DNA of 64,000 nt from Actinocatenispora thailandica (GCF_016865425.1 NZ_AP023355.1:6756198-6820197); one strand, 5' to 3'. Counted from the stretch's first letter, positions 6,842 to 16,077 are shown. Numbers and translations: made by a program. The notes: generated by a model not told the origin, from the letters alone.

Positions 6842-8086
6842 ATGCGAGCGACCCGGTCACCGGTGGTACGGCCGCTGACCGCGCACAGCACCCGGCAGCG
6901 GCTGGTGTTCCTGCTGCTCGGCAGCGGGCTGGCGGTCGCGTTCGCGTCCCTCGACGCGGTGGTGCTCAACGCGGTCACGGTCGGCGGGTTGCCGCTGCCG
7001 CTCGCGGCGCCGGTGTTCCTGGCCGTCACCGTGGGGCCGCCCGCGCTGCTCGGGCTGCTCCCCGCGGTACGGGTGGTCGAGGGCGCCGCGGCCCGCAACC
7101 TGCTGCAGGTACCGCTGCCGGAGCCGCTGCCCGCGCCGCGCGACTTCGACGCCCGCTGGCGCGCGGCGCTCTGGTTCCTGCTGCACCTGGTCGCCGGCGC
7201 GGTCGTCGGCGCCGCGCTGCTGGCCGCGGCGTCCTGGGTGATCACCCTGGCGACCGCGCCGTTCACCACCCGCCCGCTGCTGCCGGGGCTGCCCACCGGC
7301 ACGGCCGGCGCCTGGCTGCTGCTCCTGGTCGTACCGACCGTGCTGGTGTTCGGCTACCTCACCGCCGGTGTCGGCGCCGCGATGGCACGGATCGCGGCGC
7401 CGCTGCTCGGGCCGTCCCCGGCGGAGCGGCTCGCCGAGGTACAGGCGAGCGCCGCCCGGCTGGCCGAGCGCAACCGGCTGGCCCGGGAACTGCACGACTC
7501 GGTCGGCCACGCGCTGACCGTCACCACCCTGCAGGCCGGCGCGGCCGGGCGGGTGCTGGACAGCGATCCGGAGTTCGCCCGGCGCGCGCTGGCCGCGATC
7601 GAGGAGACCGGCCGGGCCGCGCTCGCCGACCTGGACCACGTGCTCGGCCTGCTGCGCGAGGAGTCCGCGCCCCGCGCCCCGCAGCGCACCCTGGACGACC
7701 TGCCCGCGCTGCTGTCCGCGTCGGAGGCCGCCGGCGTGCCGGTCCGGGCGACCGTGCCGGACCGCATCACCGGGGTGCCGGCGGTGGTGTCCCGGGAGGC
7801 GTACCGGATCGTGCAGGAATGCCTGACCAACGCGCTGCGGCACGCCGGCCGGGTACCGGTGCGGCTGCGGCTGCGGCTGACCGACGACGAGCTGGAGCTG
7901 GAGTTGACCAACAGACTGTCCACAGTGGCCGCACCGACCCGGCCGACCGGCGGTCGCGGCCTCGCGGGTATCGCCGAGCGGGTCGCCCTGCTGTCCGGCA
8001 CCATGACCGCCGCGCCGGCCGACGGGGACTGGCGGGTCGCGGTCCGGCTGCCGCTGGGGCACGGGACCACCGGAGGAACGGCATGA
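6842..8086 (+). CDS. sensor histidine kinase (HisKA_3 type)
   Basis: 414 residues. Four to six hydrophobic segments fill the first 180 residues without a large extracellular loop, then comes a DesK/NarX-type dimerisation helix with the phospho-acceptor in NRLARELHDSVGH (H218) and a HATPase domain (N-box VQECLTNALRHAG, G-box GGRGLAGIAERV). It phosphorylates itself on H218 and passes the phosphate to the regulator encoded 4 bases into its own end (ATGA overlap). Membrane-embedded sensing, possibly of envelope stress or antibiotics, is inferred from the architecture. Confidence 0.88.
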   Translation: MRATRSPVVRPLTAHSTRQRLVFLLLGSGLAVAFASLDAVVLNAVTVGGLPLPLAAPVFLAVTVGPPALLGLLPAVRVVEGAAARNLLQVPLPEPLPAPRDFDARWRAALWFLLHLVAGAVVGAALLAAASWVITLATAPFTTRPLLPGLPTGTAGAWLLLLVVPTVLVFGYLTAGVGAAMARIAAPLLGPSPAERLAEVQASAARLAERNRLARELHDSVGHALTVTTLQAGAAGRVLDSDPEFARRALAAIEETGRAALADLDHVLGLLREESAPRAPQRTLDDLPALLSASEAAGVPVRATVPDRITGVPAVVSREAYRIVQECLTNALRHAGRVPVRLRLRLTDDELELELTNRLSTVAAPTRPTGGRGLAGIAERVALLSGTMTAAPADGDWRVAVRLPLGHGTTGGTA

Positions 8087-8736
8087 CGCTGCGGATCCTG
8101 CTCGCCGACGACGAGCCGCTGGTGCGCGCCGGCCTCGCCGCCGTGCTCGGCGCCGAGTCGGACATGACCGTGGTCGGCGAGGCGGCCGACGGTGCCGAGG
8201 TACTCCCGCTGGTCCGCTCGACCCGGCCGGACGTGGTGCTGATGGATGTGCGGATGCCCGACGTGGACGGCATCCAGGCCACCCGGTCGCTGGTCGACCG
8301 GTTCGACGATCCGCCCCGGATCCTGGTGGTCACCACGTTCGAGAACGACGACTACGTGTACGAGGCGCTGCGCGCCGGCGCCGCCGGCTTCCTGCTCAAG
8401 CGGGCCCGGCCGGACGAGATCGTGCAGGCGGTGCGGACCGTCGCGCGCGGCGACTCGCTGCTGTTCCCGGCCGCGATCCGTACCCTGGCCGGACGGTCCG
8501 CGGAGACCGGGGGCGGCGACCGGCTCGCCGCCGCGAAGCTGACCGGGCGGGAGGGCGAGGTGCTGCGGCTGATGGCGCGCGGGCTGTCCAACGCCGAGAT
8601 CGCCACCGAGCTGTACCTCGGGGTGGAGACGGTCAAGACGCACGTGGGCAACATCCTGGCCAAGCTCGCCGCGCGGGACCGCACCCAGGCCGTCATCCTC
8701 GCGTACGAGTCGGGCTTCATCACCCCCGGCGCCTGA
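8083..8736 (+). CDS. NarL/LuxR-family response regulator
   Basis: 217 residues. Receiver domain with acidic pair D9/D10, phospho-acceptor D55 (VLMDVRMPD) and conserved Lys in FLLKRA, then a LuxR-type helix-turn-helix (LTGREGEVLRLMARGLSNAEIA, VETVKTHVGNILAKL). A GGAGG ribosome-binding site lies within the end of the kinase gene, so the pair is translationally coupled. It is the DNA-binding partner of that kinase; the targets are not evident. Its last 17 bp overlap the convergent small membrane protein gene. Confidence 0.92.
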   Translation: MTLRILLADDEPLVRAGLAAVLGAESDMTVVGEAADGAEVLPLVRSTRPDVVLMDVRMPDVDGIQATRSLVDRFDDPPRILVVTTFENDDYVYEALRAGAAGFLLKRARPDEIVQAVRTVARGDSLLFPAAIRTLAGRSAETGGGDRLAAAKLTGREGEVLRLMARGLSNAEIATELYLGVETVKTHVGNILAKLAARDRTQAVILAYESGFITPGA

Positions 8737-8956
8737 CCGCCGCACTGCCGCTCCCCCGCGGCCGGCGGCGGGCCCGGACCAGGCTCCAGGGCAGCACCAG
8801 GCCGACCGCGGCCGGCAGCAGCCACCACGCCGGGACGAGCCGGGACACGCCGTAGGTGGCGCCGAGCGCGGCGACCACGGCCACGGCGATCCGCCAGTCG
8901 TCGCCGACGACGAAGTCGTACCAGAAGGCGCCGATGGCCCGCAGCCTGCCGATCAT
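8720..8956 (-). CDS. small two-helix membrane protein
   Basis: 78 residues. Starts MIGRLRAIGAFWYDFVVGDDW, followed by two hydrophobic helices (AVAVVAALGATYGVSRLV and WWLLPAAVGLVLPWSLV) and a basic tail. I do not recognise a named family. The start codon overlaps the stop of the upstream COG4280 gene by 4 bases, so the two are probably made together and may form a complex in the membrane. Confidence 0.65.
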   Translation of the reverse strand: MIGRLRAIGAFWYDFVVGDDWRIAVAVVAALGATYGVSRLVPAWWLLPAAVGLVLPWSLVRARRRPRGSGSAAVRRRG

Positions 8957-9729
8957 GCTGGCTTCCCGCCCGGTTCGGTCGCGGGGACGGCCCGGTCCGC
9001 GCGGGCCGCGGCCCGCCGCAGCAACGCGACCAGGGTGAGCGCGAAGGCGGCGGTGCCGGGCACGAGTACCAGCAGTGCGGCGTCGCCGCCGGGCCACCGG
9101 GCGCCGACGCCTTCGCCACCCCAGAACATGCCGAACGCGGTGAGCATGATGCCGACGACGAACTTCATGGTGTTCTCCGGGACCCGGGCCAGTGGCGCCC
9201 GTACCGCCAGGCCGGCCGCCGCGACGGCGACCGCCGCGCAACCGGCCGCGAGCACGGCGAGCGGCACGTCGTGCTGGTTGCCGCCGAAGGTGAGCACGAT
9301 GAAGGCGACCTCCAGCCCCTCCAGCAGCACTCCCTTGAAGGACAGCGTGAAGGCGTACCAGTCGGGCACGCCCAGCCGCCGCCGCGGTGCGGTCTGCCGC
9401 AGCCGCACCAGATGCGCCTGGTACAGCGCCGCCTCGTCGTGCCGGGCCCGGTCACCGCTGGCCCGCAGGATCGCCTTGCGCAGCCACTGCAGGCCGAAGA
9501 TCAGCAGCAGGCCGCCCACCGCGGTGCGCAGCGCGGCGAGCGGCACGAACAGCAGGGCCGGTCCGAGCGCGGCGACGATGCCCGCGAGTACCACCAGCGC
9601 GCCGGCCAGGCCGATCCCGGCGGACCGCCAGTCGCGCCCGGTACCGGCGGCCAGCACGATGGTCAGCGCCTCGACCGACTCCACCAGGCAGGCCAGGAAC
9701 ACGGCGGCGAACAGCGCGGTGCCGGTCAC
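8953..9729 (-). CDS. COG4280-type predicted membrane transporter
   Basis: 258 residues and about seven membrane helices. Two internal halves each carry an acidic helix motif: ESVEA (E17, E20) in helix 1 and EGLEV (E137, E140) midway. This E-x2-E spacing recalls the REGLE motifs of FTR1-type iron permeases, though the arginine is missing. LLLIFGLQWLRKAILRASG is a COG4280 hallmark. The GTG at 9729 has AGGAG six bases upstream; codons further upstream are low-complexity. The function of COG4280 is not established; metal transport is an inference from the motif geometry. Confidence 0.7.
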   Translation of the reverse strand: MTGTALFAAVFLACLVESVEALTIVLAAGTGRDWRSAGIGLAGALVVLAGIVAALGPALLFVPLAALRTAVGGLLLIFGLQWLRKAILRASGDRARHDEAALYQAHLVRLRQTAPRRRLGVPDWYAFTLSFKGVLLEGLEVAFIVLTFGGNQHDVPLAVLAAGCAAVAVAAAGLAVRAPLARVPENTMKFVVGIMLTAFGMFWGGEGVGARWPGGDAALLVLVPGTAAFALTLVALLRRAAARADRAVPATEPGGKPA

Positions 9730-10010
9730 GGCGGTCTCCTCGTCGGGCCACGACCCCGTACGGCGGGCGGCGTCTACGACTCCCCCACAGTACGGCGGGC
9801 GGGCGGGCCCTGCTGCCCGCCGCGGCCCCGGCCCCGATCCGGTGGAGATCGCGCCGGTCCCCGGCGGCGGCCCCGTCCCGGTGGGAGAATCGGGGACAGT
9901 TCGGCCCAGCATCACCCGCAACCCCGCGCCCGGTGGTGGAACGTGTCGGGCCCGTGCAGCGGTGCGCCCGTCACCGGCGACGGCGGGCGGCGGGGAAGGT
10001 CACGATCGCC

Positions 10011-11099
10011 ATGCGAATCCGGAGACGGAAACGCCGAAGTCCGTTCTGGGCCCGGCTGTGCCTGATCATCGGGATCGTCCTGACCATCGGCAGCGGCAGC
10101 GCCTATGCCGGCACCGTGATCGCCTCGAACCGGCTCGATCACGCGGTCAGCCAGCAGGACCTGCTCGGCGACGGCCCGCACGGGGCCGGCCGGTCACGAC
10201 ACGGCAGCACGGTGACCGGGCCGCTGGACATCCTGCTGGCCGGGTCGGACATGCGCAGCAGCTGGCGGACCACCGGCGAGCTGCCGCGCACCGACACCAT
10301 CATGTGGCTGCACGTCCCGGCGTCGCTCGACCGCGCGTACCTGCTGTCGATCCCGCGCGACCTGGAGGTGCACATCCCGGCCGACGCCCGTACCGGCAAG
10401 GGCGACAGCACCACGAAGATCAACGCGGCGTTCCCGTACGGGATGCGCGGTTCGGGCGACGTGGCCGGCGGGATGCAGTTGCTGAACACCACCGTGCAGC
10501 AGCTCACCGGCGCGCACTTCGACCTCGCCGCGCTGGCGAACTGGGCCGGGTTCAAGGCCATCACCCGCGAGCTCGGCGGGGTCCGGCTGTGCGTGGACAA
10601 GACGTTCGTGTCCCGGCAGCCCGGCCTGCGCGGCGAGAAGTTCACCGCCGGCTGCCACCACTACGACGCCACCCGGGCGCTGGAGCTGGTCCGGCAACGG
10701 TACGCCTACGCCGACTCCGACTACGGGCGGCAGCGGATGCAGCAGCAGTACCTCAGGCAGATCCTGACCCGGGCCACCAGTACCGGCGTGCTCACCAACC
10801 CGGTGAAGCTCAACCGGCTGCTCGACGCCACCAGCCGGGCGCTCACCATGGACCTCAACGGCTACCGGCTGACCGACCTGGCCCTGGCGCTGCGCCGGAT
10901 CACGCCGGCCAGGTTGACCCCGCTGCAGGTCGCGCACCGTACCCTGCCGGACGGGAACGAGGGCCTCGTCCAACCGGTCGACGACCAGCTGTTCGCCGCG
11001 ATGCGGGGCGACACGGTGGGCCGGTTCCTGGTCCAGCATCCCGGCCTGGTCTCGCACGGCCCCGGCCTCGGCGACCATCCCGCCGGCACCGCCAACTGA
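10011..11099 (+). CDS. LytR-CpsA-Psr (LCP) family cell-wall ligase
   Basis: 362 residues. A short basic N-terminus and one membrane helix (about residues 16-36) anchor a large extracytoplasmic LCP domain: LDILLAGSDMR, RTDTIMWLHV, LLSIPRDLEVHIP, TKINAAFPYGM and LELVRQRYAYADSDYGRQRMQQQYL. The Arg/Asp residues in SIPRDL and RTDT bind the lipid pyrophosphate in characterised members. LCP enzymes attach secondary wall polymers to peptidoglycan. The ATG follows GGGGAAGG. No C-terminal LytR_C domain is present. It is monocistronic here. Confidence 0.88.
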   Translation: MRIRRRKRRSPFWARLCLIIGIVLTIGSGSAYAGTVIASNRLDHAVSQQDLLGDGPHGAGRSRHGSTVTGPLDILLAGSDMRSSWRTTGELPRTDTIMWLHVPASLDRAYLLSIPRDLEVHIPADARTGKGDSTTKINAAFPYGMRGSGDVAGGMQLLNTTVQQLTGAHFDLAALANWAGFKAITRELGGVRLCVDKTFVSRQPGLRGEKFTAGCHHYDATRALELVRQRYAYADSDYGRQRMQQQYLRQILTRATSTGVLTNPVKLNRLLDATSRALTMDLNGYRLTDLALALRRITPARLTPLQVAHRTLPDGNEGLVQPVDDQLFAAMRGDTVGRFLVQHPGLVSHGPGLGDHPAGTAN

Positions 11100-11185
11100 G
11101 GCCGGCTCCGGCCGGTCTGGCGTGGTGCGCCCGACCCGCCGACCGCGGCTCCCGGCTCGGCGTGGACGGCGGCGAAGATGGAGCG

Positions 11186-11842
11186 ATGGTGATGGACGAG
11201 CGGCTGACGGCGGCGAACGACGCGTACCAGCGATCCGTGTTCGGCGGGGACCCCGGCCGACTGGACGCGGCCGAACGGGAGCTGGACGCGCTGGACGCGG
11301 ACGTCGCGCTGCACCGCGGCCGGTTGCTGCACGCCCGGTTCCTGGCCCGGCGAGACACCGACCCGGGCGAGGATCCGCGCGAGCTGCCGCTGTTCGAGCA
11401 GGCGCGGAACGGGTACCGCCAGCTCGGCGACACCCGCGGCGAGGCCGAGGCGCTGTTCTGGGTCGGCTGCGTGCACCAGGTGGTGCGCGGCGACGACCAG
11501 ACCGCGGTGCCGCTGTTCGAACGCGCCGTGGAGCTGGCCGAGGCCGCCGGCGACCGGTTGACCCTGTCGTACCCGCTGCGGCACCTCGGCATCGCCGCCC
11601 AGCGGCGCGGCGACCTGACCGCGGCGCGCGACCTGCTGGAGCGGTCCACGGTGCTGCGCCGCGAGCTGCACTTCGACGCCGGGGTGGCCGCCAACCTGGT
11701 CGGCCTGGCGTATCTCGCGCACGCCGAGGGCCGCCGCGCGGACGCGACGGCCCTGCTGGACGAGGGCGACCGGCTGTGCGCCGCCGCCGGCGCCCACGGC
11801 ATCGCCGCCCACCTCGCCGAGGCCCGCACCAACCTGCAGTGA
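11186..11842 (+). CDS. tetratricopeptide-repeat protein
   Basis: 218 residues, soluble and helical. Paired helices such as GYRQLGDTRGEAEALFWVGCVHQVV, and LRHLGIAAQRRGDLTAARDLLERS, followed by VAANLVGLAYLAHAEGRRADATALL, match TPR units of roughly 40 residues. No enzymatic domain is visible. Such single-domain TPR proteins act as protein-binding scaffolds; the partner is unknown. Two starts are possible (ATG at 11186 and 11192); neither has a strong ribosome-binding site. Confidence 0.75.
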   Translation: MVMDERLTAANDAYQRSVFGGDPGRLDAAERELDALDADVALHRGRLLHARFLARRDTDPGEDPRELPLFEQARNGYRQLGDTRGEAEALFWVGCVHQVVRGDDQTAVPLFERAVELAEAAGDRLTLSYPLRHLGIAAQRRGDLTAARDLLERSTVLRRELHFDAGVAANLVGLAYLAHAEGRRADATALLDEGDRLCAAAGAHGIAAHLAEARTNLQ

Positions 11843-11917
11843 CAGCCGGCCCGGCCGGAACCGACGACCGACCCGCGCCGTGCCGGGCCCGCGCGGCCCG
11901 TACCGGTCTGGGCTGGC

Positions 11918-11957
11918 GGTCGAACGAGCCGTCGTGGCAGCGACGGCTCGTTCGACC
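11918..11957. terminator. perfect 17-bp hairpin between convergent genes
   Basis: GGTCGAACGAGCCGTCG (11918-11934) and its exact complement (11941-11957) flank a 6-base loop TGGCAG. It lies between the stops of the TPR and aldo/keto reductase genes and can serve both. No T-tract follows. Confidence 0.85.
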
Positions 11958-11963
11958 CGGCGC

Positions 11964-12941
11964 TCAGTTGGTGGCGTCGAGCAGGGCGCGCTGATCCTCG
12001 GTGAGGTCGAGGTCGACGGCGGCCAGGCTCTCGTCGAGCTGCGCCACCGACGAGGCGCCGACCAGCGGGATCACCGGTAGCGCCGCGCCGATCAGCCAGG
12101 CCAGCACGACCTGGTTGACGGTGCCGCCGGTCTGCGCGGCGACCTGCTTCAGCGCCTCCTGCCGGGGCGGCGTACCGGCGTGGTCGAGCTCGACGCCGAG
12201 CGGCTTGTCGGCCCGGGTGTAGCCACCGGCCAGCAACGGCGAGTACGCCACCAGCGCCAGTTCCGGGTTCTCCTCGGCGTAGGAGAGCAGGTCCGGGCCG
12301 GCCGTCCCGGTCTGGGCCAGCCGGCTGGGTACGTCGGTGCGCCGCCGCAGGTAGGTGTGGTGGTACTGGAGCACCTCGTAGCCGGCGAGGCCGCGCGCGG
12401 CGGCCAGGTTGCGCGCCCGTTCGACCCGCCAGGACCGGTGGTTGCTCACCCCGAGCAGCCCGACGCTGCCGTCCCGCACCAGCTCACCGAACGCCTGGAC
12501 GGTCTCCTCCAGTGGCGTCGCCCGGTCCTCGATGTGCGCGTACAGCAGGTCGATCCGGTCCACCCCGAGCCGCTGCGCGCTGGCAGCCGCCGACTCCCGG
12601 ACGACCTGCGCGGACAGCCCTTCGGCGTTGTCCACGAAACTGGTGCCGGGGGCGAGCGGCCGGGCGCCGAGCTTGGTGGCGATCACGACCTCGCTGCCGA
12701 TGCCGCGGCTGCGCCGCCACCGGCCGAGCAGCGCCTCGCTCTCCCCACCCTGCGTGCCGTCGACCCAGAACGCGTAGTTGTTCGAGGTGTCGATGAACGT
12801 GCCGCCGGCCTCGACGTACCGGTCGAGGATGGCGAACGAGGTCTCCTCGTCGGTCTGGGTGCCCATCAGCATGGCACCGAGGCTGAGCACGCTCACCTCG
12901 CGGCGGGTGGCGGGATCCGTCCCGATCGTGCGGTACTTCAT
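11964..12941 (-). CDS. aldo/keto reductase
   Basis: 325 residues, a normal AKR barrel. Catalytic-tetrad context is visible: D in FIDTSNNYAF with Tyr nearby, K in VIATKLGARP, and H in LLYAHIEDRATPLEET. The NADPH phosphate-binding end is PLVGASSVAQLDESL. Enzymes of this type reduce aldehydes and ketones with NADPH. The ATG at 12941 follows GGGAAG; the frame continues upstream into the promoter and is not used. The promoter has a MerR-type dyad, suggesting induction by a small electrophile or drug. Confidence 0.88.
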   Translation of the reverse strand: MKYRTIGTDPATRREVSVLSLGAMLMGTQTDEETSFAILDRYVEAGGTFIDTSNNYAFWVDGTQGGESEALLGRWRRSRGIGSEVVIATKLGARPLAPGTSFVDNAEGLSAQVVRESAAASAQRLGVDRIDLLYAHIEDRATPLEETVQAFGELVRDGSVGLLGVSNHRSWRVERARNLAAARGLAGYEVLQYHHTYLRRRTDVPSRLAQTGTAGPDLLSYAEENPELALVAYSPLLAGGYTRADKPLGVELDHAGTPPRQEALKQVAAQTGGTVNQVVLAWLIGAALPVIPLVGASSVAQLDESLAAVDLDLTEDQRALLDATN

Positions 12942-13000
12942 GGCCAGCTTCCCTCTCGCTCGTGCTGCCGGGCGGCCCGGGTGGTCCGCCTGGCAGGGGA

Positions 13001-13031
13001 AGTCTGGATGCTGGACCGCGGTCCAGGTCAA
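13001..13031 (-). promoter_or_regulatory. MerR-type promoter of the aldo/keto reductase
   Basis: On the minus strand TTGACC (-35, 13031-13026) and CAGACT (-10, 13006-13001) are 19 bp apart, and the spacer contains the perfect 16-bp palindrome CTGGACCGCGGTCCAG (13011-13026). This overlong spacer plus dyad is the signature of MerR-regulated promoters. No merR gene other than soxR is in the window, and the palindrome differs from the SoxR box. Confidence 0.7.
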
Positions 13032-13035
13032 GCGG

Positions 13036-15234
13036 TCAGCCGTCGATCCGGGTCAGGTGCACCAGCACGCTGTCGTAGTCGCCGTTCAACCGCACCGGCA
13101 GCCCGTACGCGTGCAGCGCCGCGCCGGTGAACTCGACGTCGAAGCCGCTCGCCCGGTACCGCGCGGCCGGGTCCAGGCCGTCCAGCCGCAGCACCGGTGG
13201 CCGCTGCCCGAACCGCTGCGCACCCAGGTACGCCAGTACCACCGCCTGCGCCCGGTCGGCGGTCACGTACTGCACCGCGGACAGGCCCTCGGAGGGCGGT
13301 CGCAGCCGGTACAACCGCCCGTGCTGCACGATCGAGCGGACCTTCTTGTACTCGGCGATCAGGTCCGCCGCCTCGGCCAGCTCGGCGTCGGACCACTCGG
13401 ACAGATCGCCGCCGACGCCGAGCACGCCGGCCATCGCGGCGTGGAACCGGTACCGCAGCGGGACGGTGCGCGGATCCAGGAAGTTCGGCACGTCGGTCAC
13501 CCAGCACGACATCGCGCGGGCCGGGTACAGCTGGCTGTACCCGTGCTGGATGATCAGCCGGTCCGGCCCGTCGGTGTTGTCCGAGGTCCACACCTGGTCG
13601 GTGCGGGCGAGGATGCCGAGGTCGACCCGGCCGCCGCCGCCGGAGCACGACTCGAACGCCACGCCCGGGTGCGCGGCGCGCAGCCGATCCAGTACGGCGT
13701 AGAGGTTGTGCACGTGGTCGGTCCACAGCTGCGCCGGGTTGTCCGCGTTCGACGGCCAGCCGGGCTCGGTGAAGGCGCGGTTCATGTCCCACTTGACGAA
13801 CTGGATGTCGTGGTCCGACAGCAGGGTGTCGAGCTGGCCGAACATCCACTCGGCGACGTCCGGCCGGGCCAGGTTGAGCACCAGCTGGTTGCGCATCTGG
13901 TGCCGGGTGCGCTCCGGGAAGTGGTACACCCAGTCCGGGTGCGCCCGGTAGAGGTCCGAGTCCGGGTTGACCATCTCCGGCTCGACCCAGATCCCGAAGT
14001 CCATGCCGAGCCGGTGCACCTCGTCGATCAGCGGAGCCAGCCCGTTCGGGAACCGGTCCGGGTTGACGTGCCAGTCGCCGAGCCCGGCCTCGGCGCTGGT
14101 CCGGGCGCCGAACCAGCCGTCGTCCATCACGAACAGCTCGCAGCCGATCCGCGCCGCCCGCGCCGCCAGCGCCTTCTGGTTCTGCTCGTCGACGTCGAAA
14201 CCCGTTGCCTCCCAGGAGTTGTAGAGCACCGGGCGATCGGCGTCGGCGTTCGGCAGCACCTGCCGCAGGGTGTAGTCGTGCCAGCCACGGCTGGCCGCGC
14301 CGAACCCGTCCGATGTGTACAGTCCGGCGAACACCGGGGTGTCCAGCGACTCGCCGGCCGCCAGCACGTACGGCCCGAAGCCGTCGTGCCCGAGGCCACC
14401 GAGCACCTGCATGCCGCCGTGGCTGAGCCGCTGCGCGGCGAACTCCCAGGAGCCCGACCACGCCAACGCTCCACTGTAGACGGACCCGGACCGCTCGGTG
14501 GCGGTACCGTCGTCCAGCGCGAACCACGGGTTCGCGTGGTGGCTGGTGATGCCGCGACGGCTGCCGGTGGCGAACGTGCCCTCGGTCAGCTCCTGGCGCC
14601 GCAGCTGGGTCTCCGCGCTCCACCGGCCGACCAGGTGCGACAACCGGTACGAGTCCCACTCCGGCAGCGTCCACGCCGCCGAGTCGACCCGGTCCAGGTC
14701 GATCGCCGCGCTGCCGGTGTTGGTCGCGGTCACCCAGCGCTCGATCACGTCGCTGTCGCCGCGGATCCGGTAGTGCACCGCGACCGCCAGCGGGAAGTAC
14801 GCGTCGGCGAACTCCAGCGTCAGCTCGTGCACGCCCGCGTCGCGGGTGGCGCTGCTGCCGGTCAGCCGCCACTCCACGGACCGCGCGTCGCCGGCGAACC
14901 GGGCGGCGAGCGCCGGGCGGGCGAACCGCAGCCCGCCGGCCACCGGGTACTCCTCGGCACCGTCCAGCGGCGACTCGAACCCGCGGCGGCTCCACCGGGA
15001 CCGCTGCACGGTGGCGATCTGCACCGCGTCGGCGAGCGTCACCGGGGCGCCCCAGTACACATGCAGCAGCACGTCGGGCAGCTGCTGGCGGTGCACCGTG
15101 ACCTCGGGCGGGCAGGTCACCGCGTATGCCGTACCGGGGGTGCGCAGCAGCCACACCCGTGCCTCGTCGTCGTACTCGATGCCGACCCTGTCACCGGTTC
15201 GGTCACCGCCGACCCGCGTCGTCCGCACAGCCAT
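13036..15234 (-). CDS. alpha-galactosidase, glycoside hydrolase family 36
   Basis: 732 residues, the typical length of long GH36 enzymes. An N-terminal beta-sandwich (to about 310) precedes the catalytic barrel. The nucleophile is in KWDMNR (D483), the acid/base in WTSDNTD (D552), and the substrate loop CSGGGGRVDLG lies between. WVEPEMV and YNSWEA are also family signatures. It hydrolyses terminal alpha-1,6-galactose from raffinose-type sugars and has no signal peptide, so it acts in the cytoplasm. The ATG at 15234 has AAGGAG with good spacing. No sugar transporter or LacI regulator is adjacent. Confidence 0.92.
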   Translation of the reverse strand: MAVRTTRVGGDRTGDRVGIEYDDEARVWLLRTPGTAYAVTCPPEVTVHRQQLPDVLLHVYWGAPVTLADAVQIATVQRSRWSRRGFESPLDGAEEYPVAGGLRFARPALAARFAGDARSVEWRLTGSSATRDAGVHELTLEFADAYFPLAVAVHYRIRGDSDVIERWVTATNTGSAAIDLDRVDSAAWTLPEWDSYRLSHLVGRWSAETQLRRQELTEGTFATGSRRGITSHHANPWFALDDGTATERSGSVYSGALAWSGSWEFAAQRLSHGGMQVLGGLGHDGFGPYVLAAGESLDTPVFAGLYTSDGFGAASRGWHDYTLRQVLPNADADRPVLYNSWEATGFDVDEQNQKALAARAARIGCELFVMDDGWFGARTSAEAGLGDWHVNPDRFPNGLAPLIDEVHRLGMDFGIWVEPEMVNPDSDLYRAHPDWVYHFPERTRHQMRNQLVLNLARPDVAEWMFGQLDTLLSDHDIQFVKWDMNRAFTEPGWPSNADNPAQLWTDHVHNLYAVLDRLRAAHPGVAFESCSGGGGRVDLGILARTDQVWTSDNTDGPDRLIIQHGYSQLYPARAMSCWVTDVPNFLDPRTVPLRYRFHAAMAGVLGVGGDLSEWSDAELAEAADLIAEYKKVRSIVQHGRLYRLRPPSEGLSAVQYVTADRAQAVVLAYLGAQRFGQRPPVLRLDGLDPAARYRASGFDVEFTGAALHAYGLPVRLNGDYDSVLVHLTRIDG

Positions 15235-15463
15235 TCGTACTCCTTGATCGAACGTCTCCGCACATCCTGCCCCACGTTCCAACATCCGCAACCCACCGCA
15301 GGGTACGGCCGGCCGACCGCCGGGCCGGCGCCCGGAACGACACGCCGCGATCCGTGCGAGAAACCAGACAGTGTGCGTTTTCCGACACGTGTCGATCGAA
15401 ACGGATCGATGCGGCCGGGCCGATCATTCAACGGATCGGACCGGAACCCAGTGGGGAGAAACC

Positions 15464-15910
15464 ATGAAGAAGATGACCCGCAAGATCGCGGTCGGCGCCG
15501 CCGCGGCGGTGGCGGCGGTCGGCCTCGGCGCGGTCGTCGCGCCGTCCCCCGCGCTCGCCTACTCGGCCAGCGCGCTGTGCGGCGACAACTACCACAACAT
15601 CGACTCGCACACGCTGTCCCACAACGGCAGCACCGTGGCGGTCATCTACCTGTCCTACAACGGATCCACCGACTGCGTGGTGACCGAGAAGTTCCAGCTC
15701 ACCAGCTTCGGCACGATCACCGGCGCCTGGGTCCAGCCGGAGGGATCCAGCAAGACCTCGGACGAGTCGTACTACAACTCGTACGCCGGCCCGGTCCGCC
15801 GGTCGGCGCCCGGCACCTGCATCAAGTGGGGTGGCGACGCCACCTACCACGTCAGCGGCGACACCTACGCCCTGCTGTCGTGGACCAGCGACTGGTCGCA
15901 CTGCGGCTGA
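15464..15910 (+). CDS. secreted SapA-like spore-associated protein
   Basis: 148 residues. A classic signal peptide (KKMTRK, hydrophobic core, ALA-Y cleavage near residue 32) leads to a small secreted domain with cysteines in ALCGD, STDCVVT, GTCIKWGG and WSHCG. This pattern, with YYNSYAGPV before the third cysteine, matches spore-associated protein A of Streptomyces as I remember it. SapA coats spores and its function is unknown. The ATG at 15464 follows GGGGAGAA. An inverted repeat TCGATC-N6-GATCGA (15392-15409) sits upstream and may be regulatory. Confidence 0.75.
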   Translation: MKKMTRKIAVGAAAAVAAVGLGAVVAPSPALAYSASALCGDNYHNIDSHTLSHNGSTVAVIYLSYNGSTDCVVTEKFQLTSFGTITGAWVQPEGSSKTSDESYYNSYAGPVRRSAPGTCIKWGGDATYHVSGDTYALLSWTSDWSHCG

Positions 15911-15998
15911 CCGGCACCCGGCCGGGGCCCGGTCGGACCCCGGCCACCCGGACCGCCGCGCCGCCCGCCCGGCCCGGTCCGCCCGGCCGTGCCCGCGA

Positions 15999-16051
15999 CC
16001 GGTCCGGCCGCCCGGTCCGGCCGCCCGGTCCGGCCGCCCGGTCCCGGCCGC
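15999..16051. repeat. 13-bp GC-only tandem repeat
   Basis: Three perfect copies of CCGGTCCGGCCGC and a fourth with one extra C. It lies between the stops of the convergent sapA-like gene and response regulator gene. Confidence 0.85.
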
Positions 16052-16077
16052 GACCGGTACGGGCCGGCCGGTACCGG

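Noticed and set aside
15999-16051. Operator array for the nearby two-component system
   Set aside because: The repeat lies at convergent 3' ends, not near a promoter, and is GC-only low complexity.
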